DNA from: Streptomyces sp. A012304
GTDB taxonomy: Bacteria > Actinomycetota > Actinomycetes > Streptomycetales > Streptomycetaceae
Direction of reading: 5' to 3'
Assembly (NCBI RefSeq): GCF_026008495.1
Contig: NZ_BQUN01000012.1
Span: 149,460 to 213,459 of the forward strand
Length of the DNA stretch: 64,000 nt
The position numbers and the translations under genes are program-made. Position 1 is the stretch's first letter. Every line of letters begins with the position of its first letter. Positions 17,842-25,249 of this stretch are shown here, in pieces. The notes under the pieces were generated by a model, which was given only the letters and a program-made list of their open reading frames with translations, did no database searches and was not told the DNA's origin.

Positions 17842-18030
17842 GAGCCGACGGGCGCGTGCGCGGGACTGTCGGGGGCGTGCCCGGGACTGACGGGGGGCGT
17901 GCCCGGGGCCGACGGGTGCGAGCCCGGGGACTGACGGGTGTGCCCGCGGCCGACGGGGGCCAGCCCGAGGGCCGACGGACGCATGCCCGGGGACTGACGG
18001 GGCGTGCCCGGGGACCGGCGGGGGCGTGCC
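17842..18030 (+). repeat. Imperfect 21-nt tandem repeat array, about nine units
   Basis: Units approximating GGGACTGACGGGGGCGTGCC follow one another from 17842 to about 18030. Half of them read GGGCCGACGGG in the first part. Unit length varies between 20 and 22 nt, which breaks any reading frame and argues against a coding repeat. Confidence 0.7.
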
Positions 18031-18208
18031 GCCCGCGGGCTGATGTGAGAGGTGGTCGGCGGCGCGCTGTCCCCCTCCGGCAGCGCGCCGCAGCCCCTGG
18101 CCGCCCTCCCCTCCGGAGGGCTTGACCCACTGTGACCTGTGACACGTGCCGGAGGCGAGGGACCTTTAGCGTTGTCACCCTGATAGGGGAAACTCCGCTG
18201 AAATCGCG

Positions 18209-19828
18209 TCAGATGTGGCCGACCCCGGCGCCCGCCTCCGCGTTCTGACCGCGCTTGGTGAGCAGGGCGACGAGGACCGCCACCGCCGCCACGCCGGCCG
18301 CGACCAGGGACGCCAGGCTCATCCCGGAGAGGAAGGTGTCATGGGCGACGTCGGTGATCTTCGCGGCGACGGCGTCCGGGGTGCCCGGCGCGATCGGTGC
18401 CACGCCGACCTGGACCGCCTCGGAGGCCTGGTGCTCCTGGGCCGCCGTCAGCGGCGGGAGCCCCGCGTCCGTCCAGTTGCCCGCGAGGTCGCTGTCGACC
18501 TTGGAGGCCATCACGGCGCCCAGGACGGCCGTACCGAGGCTGCCGCCGATCTGCATGGCCGCCTGCTGGAGGCCGCCGGCGACACCGGAGAGCTCCATGG
18601 GGGCGTTGCCCACGATGACCTCGGTGGCGCCGACCATGACCGGCGCGAGGCCGAGGCCGAGCAGGGCGAACCAGAGGGACATGACACCGCTGCCGGTGCC
18701 CGTGTCCAGCGTGGACATGCCATACATGGCGATCGCGGTGGCCGCCATGCCGCCGGCCAGCGGCACGCGCGGGCCGACCTTGGTGATCATCGCGCCCGCG
18801 AGCGGAGAGCCGACGATCATCATGCCGGTGAGCGGCAGCAGGTGCAGACCCGCGTCGATCGGGCTCATGCCGTGCACGTTCTGGAGGTAGAACGTCACGA
18901 AGAACAGGCCGCCCATGAACGCGATGGCCATCAGCACCATCAGCACCACACCGGCGGAGAGCGGGACGGAGCGGAACAGCCCCAGCGGTATCAGCGGCTC
19001 GCTCACCTTGGTCTCCCAGAGGGAGAACAGCGCGAACAGCAGCACGGACGCGCCGATGAACGCCCACGTCTTGCCGTCGCCCCAGCCCCACTCCGGAGCC
19101 TTGATCAGCGCCCACACCAGGCAGAACATCGCACCCGAGAGCAGGACGATGCCGAGGATGTCGAAGGAGCGCGGCGCGTTCTCGGCGCGGTGGTCGAGCA
19201 GCATCACGACGCCGAGGGCGACGGCGAGGATGCCGACCGGCACGTTGATGAAGAACACCGACTGCCAGTTGACGTGCTCGACGAGGACACCGCCGAGGAT
19301 CGGGCCGCCGGCGGTGGAGGCGCCGATGACCATGCCCCAGATGCCGATGGCCATGTTGAGCTTCTCGGCCGGGAAGGTCGCCCGCAGCAGGCCGAGCGCG
19401 GCCGGCATCAGCAGCGCGCCGAACAGACCCTGGAGGACACGGAACGTCACGACGAACGCGATGCTGTCGGAGAGGCCGATCGCGCCGGACGCGGCGGCGA
19501 AGCCGACGACTCCGATCAGGAAGGTCTGCCGATGGCCGAAGCGGTCACCGAGCTTGCCCGCGGTGATCAGGGAGACCGCGAGGGCGAGGAAGTAGGCGTT
19601 GGTGATCCACTGCACCTCGGCGAAGGTGGCGCCGAGGTCCTTGGCGATGGCCGGGTTGGCGATGGCCACGATGGTGCCGTCGAGGGCCACCATCATGACG
19701 CCCACGGCGACGGTGATGAGCGTGAACCACGGGTGGCCGCGCAGCCCCGTGGCCGGTGGCTGGTCCGACGGACCGGAGGGTATGGCGTCCCCCGGGCCCG
19801 TCTTGTCGATGGTGGTCTGACTAGTCAT
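18209..19828 (-). CDS. DHA2-family (14-helix) MFS drug efflux transporter
   Basis: 539 residues with about 14 hydrophobic segments, as in EmrB/QacA-type proton-coupled exporters. Motif A-like GKLGDRFGHRQTFLIG follows helix 2, motif D1-like VALDGTIVAIANPAI lies in helix 1, and the motif-C-like GIWGMVIGASTAGGPILGGVL is in helix 5. The start at ATG 19828 (MTSQTTIDK) rather than an upstream ATG is supported by a TTGTCA-N18-TAGCCT promoter placed so that transcription starts at this codon. It is divergent from a TetR gene, and operator-like repeats overlap its promoter, so TetR repression relieved by a drug ligand is the natural model. The drug is not predictable. Confidence 0.92.
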   Translation of the reverse strand: MTSQTTIDKTGPGDAIPSGPSDQPPATGLRGHPWFTLITVAVGVMMVALDGTIVAIANPAIAKDLGATFAEVQWITNAYFLALAVSLITAGKLGDRFGHRQTFLIGVVGFAAASGAIGLSDSIAFVVTFRVLQGLFGALLMPAALGLLRATFPAEKLNMAIGIWGMVIGASTAGGPILGGVLVEHVNWQSVFFINVPVGILAVALGVVMLLDHRAENAPRSFDILGIVLLSGAMFCLVWALIKAPEWGWGDGKTWAFIGASVLLFALFSLWETKVSEPLIPLGLFRSVPLSAGVVLMVLMAIAFMGGLFFVTFYLQNVHGMSPIDAGLHLLPLTGMMIVGSPLAGAMITKVGPRVPLAGGMAATAIAMYGMSTLDTGTGSGVMSLWFALLGLGLAPVMVGATEVIVGNAPMELSGVAGGLQQAAMQIGGSLGTAVLGAVMASKVDSDLAGNWTDAGLPPLTAAQEHQASEAVQVGVAPIAPGTPDAVAAKITDVAHDTFLSGMSLASLVAAGVAAVAVLVALLTKRGQNAEAGAGVGHI

Positions 19829-19951
19829 ACCGCGGAGGCTAATGACAGCCACTGACAGTTGACAAACCAATTCACTAGTCGGTAACTGTCACGTCACTCG
19901 CCCCTCGCCTGAGCTGGGCGAACGGCGAAAAAACAGGGAAAGAGACTCGCC
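19829..19951 (-). promoter_or_regulatory. Leaderless MFS promoter overlapped by TetR-type operator repeats
   Basis: On the minus strand TTGTCA, an 18-nt spacer, TAGCCT and 7 nt lead into the MFS ATG. The spacer holds two CTGTCA copies ten nt apart. On the plus strand TGACAGTT (19853-19860) and AACTGTCA (19884-19891) form an inverted repeat separated by 23 nt, about three helical turns centre to centre. The arrangement suits a repressor encoded by the divergent tetR gene. Confidence 0.65.
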
Positions 19952-20593
19952 ATGGAAACGGCGCCACGCACGGGGCTGCGGGAACGCAAGAAACAGCGCA
20001 CCCATGACGCGCTGGTGCGGGCCGCCCTGGAACTGTTCACCTCCCAGGGGTACGAGAGCACCACCGTCGACGAGATCGCCGAGGCGGTCGACGTCTCCCA
20101 GCGCACCTTCTTCCGCTACTTCGCCGGCAAGGAGGAGGTCGCGCTCGCCCTGGCCGACATGACCGTGACGCGCTTCGTGCAGGCGGTGCGCGAGCGACCG
20201 GCCCACGAGGCCCCGATGGAGGCGCTGCGCCAGGCCGTCCTGGAGAGCTGGAACTCGCTGCACGAGATCGTCGCCTCCGTCGTGCCGGTGGAGCTGCATC
20301 TGCGCATGTACCGGGTGATCGAGTCGACGCCCGTGCTGCTCGCGGCGTATCTGCGGCGCTCGGCGGAGGTCGAGGAGGCGATCGCCCGGGTGATCGCGGA
20401 GCGCGAGGGCGTGGACGTGGACGCCGACCCGCGGCCACGGCTGGCGGTGGCCGTGTTCGGTGGGGTGATGCGGGTGACGGAACGGCAGTGGAGCACGGGC
20501 GCCGACTTCAGCGTGGAGCGCGTCCGCGCGCTGACGGCCTCCTACCTGGACCAGGTGGGACCGGCCCTGCTGGGCGACTGGCGCACGACCTGA
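19952..20593 (+). CDS. TetR/AcrR family transcriptional regulator
   Basis: 213 residues. The N-terminal helix-turn-helix is canonical: LELFTSQGYESTTVDEIAEA followed by VDVSQRTFFRYFAGKEEV (about residues 27-65), which binds operator DNA. The C-terminal two-thirds is the variable ligand-binding and dimerisation domain. GGGAAAGAG precedes the ATG. It is divergent from the drug exporter with 123 nt between them, the classic arrangement for a repressor of that exporter and probably of itself. An ATGACC-N7-GGTCAT hairpin at 20602-20620 lies just after its stop. Confidence 0.93.
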   Translation: METAPRTGLRERKKQRTHDALVRAALELFTSQGYESTTVDEIAEAVDVSQRTFFRYFAGKEEVALALADMTVTRFVQAVRERPAHEAPMEALRQAVLESWNSLHEIVASVVPVELHLRMYRVIESTPVLLAAYLRRSAEVEEAIARVIAEREGVDVDADPRPRLAVAVFGGVMRVTERQWSTGADFSVERVRALTASYLDQVGPALLGDWRTT

Positions 20594-20684
20594 CAGCTCT
20601 CATGACCATCACACGGTCATCGAAACGTGATCCCTGTCACTCAGGCCTCGCGAGACCTTCTCGTTCTCCTAGTGTGTCCTCCCA

Positions 20685-21902
20685 GTGACTTCCTTCGACA
20701 CCTCCCCGCAACTCAATGTGTGGCGCGCGCTCCTCGCGCTGGCCGTGGTGTTCCTGATGCTCGCGACGACCGGCTGGACCGCCGTACGCCACAACAGGGA
20801 GACCACCGCGCTCCAGGCGTCGCTGTCGGCCTGGGAGCGCGCACGCGTCGACGGGCGCCGGCTGCCCGACCCGCACGCGGCGCCCGCCCACCTCGCCCGG
20901 TTCTTCGCCTCGCTCACCGCCGCGCAGCGCACCCGGCTCGCCCACCGCTACCCGCTCGCGGTCGGCAACATGAACGGCGCCCCGGTCGAGCTGCGCTACC
21001 GCGCCAACCGGGTCGCGCTGCTCCAGCAGGTGCTGGTCGAACGCGCCCGCATGCGCGACAGCCGGCTCACGCCCGCCGGACAGCACGAGGCCGGCCGGCG
21101 CATGCACCGCTTCGAGTCGCTGAGCGACACCACCCGGCAGATCCTCGCCTTCGACCCGGAGGGCTCCGGCCGCGCCGCCGAGGTCTTCGGCGACCTCGAC
21201 CGGGCCGAGCGGATCTCCGTCGTGGTGCCCGGCGTCGACACCGCGCTGCTCACCTTCCAGCGCACGAACCGCAAGTACTCCGCGCCCGTCGGCATGGCCC
21301 AGGCCCTGTACGCGGCCGAGCGCGAGGTCAGCCCCACGACGCGGACGGCCGTGATCGCCTGGGCCGACTACACCTCCCCCGCCGGTCTCGGCATCGACTC
21401 GGCCACCGCGATGCGCGCCGAGTACGGCGCCGTCCGGCTGAACGCGCTGCTGCGCGCCCTGCCCGGCAGCGCGCCGGTCTCCCTGTTCTGCCACAGCTAC
21501 GGCTCGGTGCTGTGCGGGGTCGCCGCGCACGCGATGCCGGCCCGGGTGACCGACATCGCCGTGGCCGGCAGCCCCGGCATGCGGGTGGAGAAGGCCGCCC
21601 AGCTGGGCACCTCCGCCCGGGTGTGGGCGATGCGGGACGCCGACGACTGGGTGCAGGACGTGCCCTACCTGGAGGTCGGCGGTCTCGGGCACGGCGAGGA
21701 CCCGGTGTCGGCGGCGTTCGGCGCGCGTGTGCTGTCCGCGCGGGAGGCCCGGGGTCACGGCGGCTACTTCGAGCCCGGCACCGACAGCCTGCGCAACTTC
21801 GCCGGTATCGGCACCGGCGCGTACCGGTCGGTGCGGTGCGCGGGAGACGATGACGTCTGCCGGGAGGGTTTGTCCGACACGACGACGGCCCAACGCGCGT
21901 AG
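20685..21902 (+). CDS. Membrane-anchored alpha/beta hydrolase (DUF1023)
   Basis: 405 residues. One N-terminal hydrophobic segment (RALLALAVVFLMLATTGWTAV, near residues 14-34) acts as anchor or signal. The rest matches the DUF1023 alpha/beta hydrolases common in actinobacteria: RISVVVPGVDTALLTF, AVIAWADYTSPAGLG and the nucleophile elbow FCHSYGSVLCG (Ser in SxG context, near 268). A C-terminal GHGEDPVSAAFGARV may supply the catalytic His. Substrate unknown; esterase or lipase-like hydrolysis on the outer face of the membrane is inferred. The start is GTG; a TAGTGT box ends 9 nt upstream. The DUF4429 gene follows 65 nt after its stop. Confidence 0.82.
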   Translation: MTSFDTSPQLNVWRALLALAVVFLMLATTGWTAVRHNRETTALQASLSAWERARVDGRRLPDPHAAPAHLARFFASLTAAQRTRLAHRYPLAVGNMNGAPVELRYRANRVALLQQVLVERARMRDSRLTPAGQHEAGRRMHRFESLSDTTRQILAFDPEGSGRAAEVFGDLDRAERISVVVPGVDTALLTFQRTNRKYSAPVGMAQALYAAEREVSPTTRTAVIAWADYTSPAGLGIDSATAMRAEYGAVRLNALLRALPGSAPVSLFCHSYGSVLCGVAAHAMPARVTDIAVAGSPGMRVEKAAQLGTSARVWAMRDADDWVQDVPYLEVGGLGHGEDPVSAAFGARVLSAREARGHGGYFEPGTDSLRNFAGIGTGAYRSVRCAGDDDVCREGLSDTTTAQRA

Positions 21903-21967
21903 AGAAGCAGGAATTGCGGCGCGCCCGGGGAGGCGACGAAGGAGCTCTCCCGCTTACGATGAGCCGC

Positions 21968-22810
21968 ATGGGTGACGTACTGGCCGGATTTCATGCCGCC
22001 TGGGAGTTCGAGTCCGACTCCGTCCTCATCCGCTACGAACGGGGGTTGCGCACACCCAAGCTGCTGGCGGCGCTCGGGGAGCGCCGCATCCCCCTGGCGG
22101 CGATCGCGGGGGTGACGCTCGAACCCGGCAAGCGCGGGACCGTCGTGCTGCGTGTGGAACCACGGGCGGGCGCCGATCCGCTGATCGAGGCGGCGGCGGG
22201 ACAGCTGAAGGAGCCCGCCGATCCCTACCGGCTGGTGCTGCCGGCCGAGCGGGAGGTGCTCGCCGAGTACTACGCCGACGAGCTGCGCGCCCGGCTGACC
22301 GGGCCCGGGCCGGCGGAACGGTTCCTGGTGGCCGCGCCCCCGGTGCCGCTGTCGTTCAAGGCGTACGACGCGAAGGCGTCCTTCGACGGGCGGACCGTGC
22401 ACTTCCGGTGGTTCTGGACGGGGGCGTCGTCGGCGAAGTGGAAGGCCGGCGACCAGAGCTTCGCGGTGTCCGAACTGAGCGGGGTGGAGTGGCGGTCGCC
22501 GGAGGTGTTCGAGGGGTATCTGCGGCTGCTGCGCGGCGAGAGCGCGCCGGCGCAGGCGGACCATGATCCGGCGGCCGTGGTATTCGGTCTGGGGTACGGG
22601 CCGGTGCACGAGTCGCTGCCGTTCGCGGCGGCGGTCCTGGCGGCGGTGCGCGTCCGGGGGCCGGTGGCAGCGGTCGCGGCCACCGGCGCCCGGCGTGACC
22701 CGGCGGACGTCGCCGAGCGGATCCGCCAACTCGGGGAGCTGCACCGGGCCGGGCTGGTCACCGACGAGGAGTTCTCCGTGAAGAAGGCGGAGCTGCTGGC
22801 GGAGCTGTGA
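21968..22810 (+). CDS. DUF4429 / SHOCT-domain protein
   Basis: 280 residues. The first part (MGDVLAGFHAAWEFESDSV, GLRTPKLLAALGERRIPL) and a similar second block (LSFKAYDAKASFDGRTVHF, WRSPEVFEGYLRLL) match DUF4429, a domain repeated twice. The C-terminal 30 residues (IRQLGELHRAGLVTDEEFSVKKAELL) are a typical SHOCT helix pair, proposed to mediate oligomerisation. No membrane segment. I chose ATG 21968 because TACGAT lies 7 nt upstream, giving a leaderless start; an in-frame ATG at 21959 is also possible. Function unknown. It converges on the aldo/keto reductase gene with no gap. Confidence 0.82.
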   Translation: MGDVLAGFHAAWEFESDSVLIRYERGLRTPKLLAALGERRIPLAAIAGVTLEPGKRGTVVLRVEPRAGADPLIEAAAGQLKEPADPYRLVLPAEREVLAEYYADELRARLTGPGPAERFLVAAPPVPLSFKAYDAKASFDGRTVHFRWFWTGASSAKWKAGDQSFAVSELSGVEWRSPEVFEGYLRLLRGESAPAQADHDPAAVVFGLGYGPVHESLPFAAAVLAAVRVRGPVAAVAATGARRDPADVAERIRQLGELHRAGLVTDEEFSVKKAELLAEL

Positions 22811-23827
22811 TCACTCCCGGCCGGCGGAGGTGAACGTCATGTCGGCGTAGCGGTCCCCCGCCACCTGGTCCGCGATCGGCTCCAGCAGGGACAGCTCCTC
22901 CCGCGTCAGCTCGACGGCCACCGCCGCCACGTTCTCCTCCACCCTGCCCGGCCTGCGGGTGCCCGGGATCGGGACGACCGGCAGGTCGTGGACGCGGGCC
23001 TGCTGCTGGACCCAGGCCAGGGCGATCTGGGCCGGCGAGACGTCGTGGGCCCGGGCGACCCGGCGGACCGGGTCGAGCAGGGCCGCGTTCGCCGCCGCGT
23101 TCTCACCGGTGAAGCGGGGCTGCTGCCGGCGGAAGTCGTCGGCGGTGAGGTCCCGGTCGGCGTCGGTGAAGGAGCCGGTGAGGAAGCCCCGGCCGAGCGG
23201 GGAGTACGGGACGAGGGTCACGCCGAGTTCCCGGCAGGCCGGTACCACCTGGTCCTCGATGTCCCGGCTGAACAGCGACCACTCCGACTGCACTGCCGCG
23301 ATCGGATGCACCGCCTGTGCCGCGCGCAGCTCGGCGGCGGTGACCTCGCTCAGGCCCAGGTGCTTGACCTTGCCCTCGCGCACCAGCTCGGCCATCGCGC
23401 CGACGGTCTCCTCGATCGGTACGTTCACATCGCGCCGGTGCATGTAGTAGAGGTCGATGACGTCGACGTCCAGGCGCTTCAGGCTGTCCTCGACGGCCTG
23501 GCGGAGGTAGGGGCGGTCGTTGCGGATCACGCGCCGCGTGGGGTCGTCCGGCGGGATCGACAGGGCGAACTTGGTGGCGATCACCACCTCGTCGCGGTGG
23601 GCCTTGAAGAACGGGGCGAGGAAGCGCTCGTTGTCGCCGGCGCCGTAGGCGTCCGCCGTGTCGTAAAGAGTGACGCCCAGCTCCAAGGCGCGTTCCAGCG
23701 TGGCCCGGGACTCCCGCGCGTCGGAGGGGCCGTACGCGAAGCTCATGCCCATGCAGCCGAGGCCCTGGACGCCGACCTCGGGGCCGTCCTCGCCGAGCGG
23801 TGCCGTCGGGATCGTGCGGTCGGTCAT
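22811..23827 (-). CDS. Aldo/keto reductase
   Basis: 338 residues, NADPH-dependent carbonyl reductase of the AKR superfamily. The catalytic tetrad is visible: Asp in LYDTADAYG (near 55), Tyr in AYGAGDNE, Lys in VIATKFAL and His in LYYMHRRD. The C-terminal phosphate-binding segment PVVPIPGTRRPGRVEEN completes the fold. The ATG overlaps the stop of the MerR gene by 4 nt (ATGA), with GGGGGGAACC upstream, so the pair is one coupled operon. MerR-family control of AKRs usually responds to reactive aldehydes or quinones; which one is unknown. Confidence 0.93.
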   Translation of the reverse strand: MTDRTIPTAPLGEDGPEVGVQGLGCMGMSFAYGPSDARESRATLERALELGVTLYDTADAYGAGDNERFLAPFFKAHRDEVVIATKFALSIPPDDPTRRVIRNDRPYLRQAVEDSLKRLDVDVIDLYYMHRRDVNVPIEETVGAMAELVREGKVKHLGLSEVTAAELRAAQAVHPIAAVQSEWSLFSRDIEDQVVPACRELGVTLVPYSPLGRGFLTGSFTDADRDLTADDFRRQQPRFTGENAAANAALLDPVRRVARAHDVSPAQIALAWVQQQARVHDLPVVPIPGTRRPGRVEENVAAVAVELTREELSLLEPIADQVAGDRYADMTFTSAGRE

Positions 23828-24282
23828 CGGTTCCCCCCGGAGTAGAAAGTGATCTTGCGGTCGAGCACGGCGAGCGTGTCCTGGAGTTCCGCGATCCGCG
23901 CCCGGACGTCCCGGCGGGTCTCCTCCAGCAGCTCGCGCCGCTCGTCGTACGTGCCGTCGCCCTCACGGACCAGCTCGGCGTACCGGACCATGTCGGCGAC
24001 CGGCATGCCGGTCAGCCGCAGCTTCCCGACGAGGTCGAGCCAGTCCAGGTCGCGGTTGCTGTAGCGGCGCTGGCCGGTGTGCGAGCGGTCGACGTGGGCC
24101 ATCAGCCCGATCCGCTCGTACCAGCGCAGGGTGTGCGCCGTCAGGCCGGTGAAGGCGACCACCTCACTGATCGTGTAGCTGTCCTGCCCGTCAGGGCGGG
24201 GATGCCGCCGGGGCGGGGCGGAGCAGATGTCCGCGGGATGCGCTTGTTCGGTGGTCACGGGCGTGGTCTGCAACACCGTCAT
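23824..24282 (-). CDS. MerR family transcriptional regulator
   Basis: 152 residues. Winged helix DNA-binding domain: YTISEVVAFTGLTAHTLRWYERIGLMAHVDRSHTGQRRYSNRDL in order (about 36-80). A long dimerisation coiled coil follows (DERRELLEETRRDVRARIAELQDTL). No metal-site cysteines are placed as in MerR/CueR, so an organic inducer is likely. The ATG at 24282 is chosen because a MerR-type promoter with a 19-nt spacer puts the transcript start at or next to it. An unusual 35-residue extension rich in Pro/His precedes the HTH. It is first in an operon with the aldo/keto reductase. Confidence 0.92.
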   Translation of the reverse strand: MTVLQTTPVTTEQAHPADICSAPPRRHPRPDGQDSYTISEVVAFTGLTAHTLRWYERIGLMAHVDRSHTGQRRYSNRDLDWLDLVGKLRLTGMPVADMVRYAELVREGDGTYDERRELLEETRRDVRARIAELQDTLAVLDRKITFYSGGNR

Positions 24283-24289
24283 GGCCACC

Positions 24290-24320
24290 ACGCTATGACC
24301 TTGGAGTGCGCTCCAAGCAA
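24290..24320 (-). promoter_or_regulatory. MerR-type promoter/operator
   Basis: A perfect 7-4-7 inverted repeat CTTGGAG-tgcg-CTCCAAG (24300-24317) sits between a -35-like TTGCTT (24320-24315) and a -10-like TAGCGT (24295-24290) on the minus strand, spacing 19 nt. An over-long spacer with the dyad inside is characteristic of MerR activation by DNA distortion. The start codon is 7 nt beyond the -10, so the transcript is probably leaderless. Confidence 0.8.
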
Positions 24321-24357
24321 GCGAAACGGGTAAGAAGTCCGAAGGTAGGCTCGTGCC

Positions 24358-25194
24358 ATGTCGCTGAAGAGCCTCACCCTGATCGAGAACTGGCCGGTCC
24401 CCTCCGCCGCGGCGGGTGTCGTACGGGCCGACGGTACGGTCCTGGGCACCCACGGCCCCGTCGGGCGGCGCTTCCCGCTGGCCTCGGTCACCAAGCCGCT
24501 CGCCGCGTACGCCGCGCTCGTCGCGTACGAGGAGGGGGCGATCGAGCTGGACGAGCCGGCCGGGCCGCCCGGGGCGACGGTCCGTCATCTGCTCGCCCAC
24601 ACCTCCGGGCTCGCCTTCGACGAGCACCGGGTGACGGCGGCGCCCGGTGAGCGGCGACTGTACTCCAACGCCGGGTTCGAACAGCTCGGCGACCACATCG
24701 CGAAGGCGACGGACATCCCCTTCGCCGAGTACCTGCGGCAGGCGGTGCTGGAGCCGCTGGGCATGACGGCGACCTCGCTGGAGGGCTCCCCCGCGAAGGA
24801 CGGGGTGTCGACGGTCGAGGACCTGCTGCGGTTCGCGGCGGAGGTGCAGGCGCCCCGGCTGCTGGACGCGCGCACGGTGGCGGCGGCGATGACCGTGCAG
24901 TACCCGGGCACGAAGGGCGTGCTGCCGGGGTACGGCCACCAGAACCCCAACGACTGGGGGCTGGGCTTCGAGATCCGGGACTCCAAGTCCCCCCACTGGA
25001 CGGGCAGCTGGTCCTCGCCGCGGACGTTCGGGCACTTCGGGCAGTCCGGTACGTTCCTGTGGATCGACCCGGACGCGGGCCTCGCGGGGATCGCGCTGAC
25101 GGACCGCGCGTTCGGACCGTGGGCGGTCGAGGCGTGGCCCGGCTTCACGGACGCGGTCCTCGCGGAGGTCAAGGGCTCCGGTACGGCACGCTGA
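24358..25194 (+). CDS. Serine hydrolase of the beta-lactamase/class C family
   Basis: 278 residues. The active-site set of penicillin-recognising serine hydrolases is visible: SVTK (nucleophile Ser and Lys, near residue 43), YSN (near 101) and HFGQSG (near 230) replacing the KTG. No signal peptide, so probably cytosolic; such proteins act as esterases or peptidases rather than lactamases. TAGGCT lies 6 nt upstream of the ATG and no ribosome site is seen, indicating a leaderless transcript. It is divergent from the MerR gene, sharing the 75-nt region with its operator, so MerR might also influence it. Confidence 0.88.
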   Translation: MSLKSLTLIENWPVPSAAAGVVRADGTVLGTHGPVGRRFPLASVTKPLAAYAALVAYEEGAIELDEPAGPPGATVRHLLAHTSGLAFDEHRVTAAPGERRLYSNAGFEQLGDHIAKATDIPFAEYLRQAVLEPLGMTATSLEGSPAKDGVSTVEDLLRFAAEVQAPRLLDARTVAAAMTVQYPGTKGVLPGYGHQNPNDWGLGFEIRDSKSPHWTGSWSSPRTFGHFGQSGTFLWIDPDAGLAGIALTDRAFGPWAVEAWPGFTDAVLAEVKGSGTAR

Positions 25195-25249
25195 TCCCCT
25201 CGGCTAACCTCCCTCTTCACAACACCTATGTGGATCTCGGGGGAGAGCG

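Larger units (their letters stand above)
17651..18208 (+). other. Repeat-rich intergenic region
   Basis: 558 nt between the channel gene and the convergent MFS gene contain no credible CDS. The 5' part repeats the channel 3' end: GCTTGAACGGGGGGCCGG occurs twice around 17609-17665. Further on lie a dispersed Streptomyces-type repeat and an imperfect 21-nt tandem array. Frames reading through are Pro/Arg/Gly-only and have no ribosome site. Confidence 0.7.

Noticed and set aside
17842..18030. Possible CRISPR array
   Set aside because: Units are about 21 nt with no unique spacers and are imperfect; no cas genes are in the window.
16868..18178. Long minus-strand frame across the channel gene and the 21-nt repeats
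   Set aside because: Runs antisense to a TVGYGD channel and through repeats of varying length; composition is Pro/Arg/Ala only.
20602..20640. ATGACC-N7-GGTCAT and GTGA-N6-TCAC dyads after tetR
   Set aside because: Short arms; could be a weak terminator or an operator for the next gene, but neither is supported.
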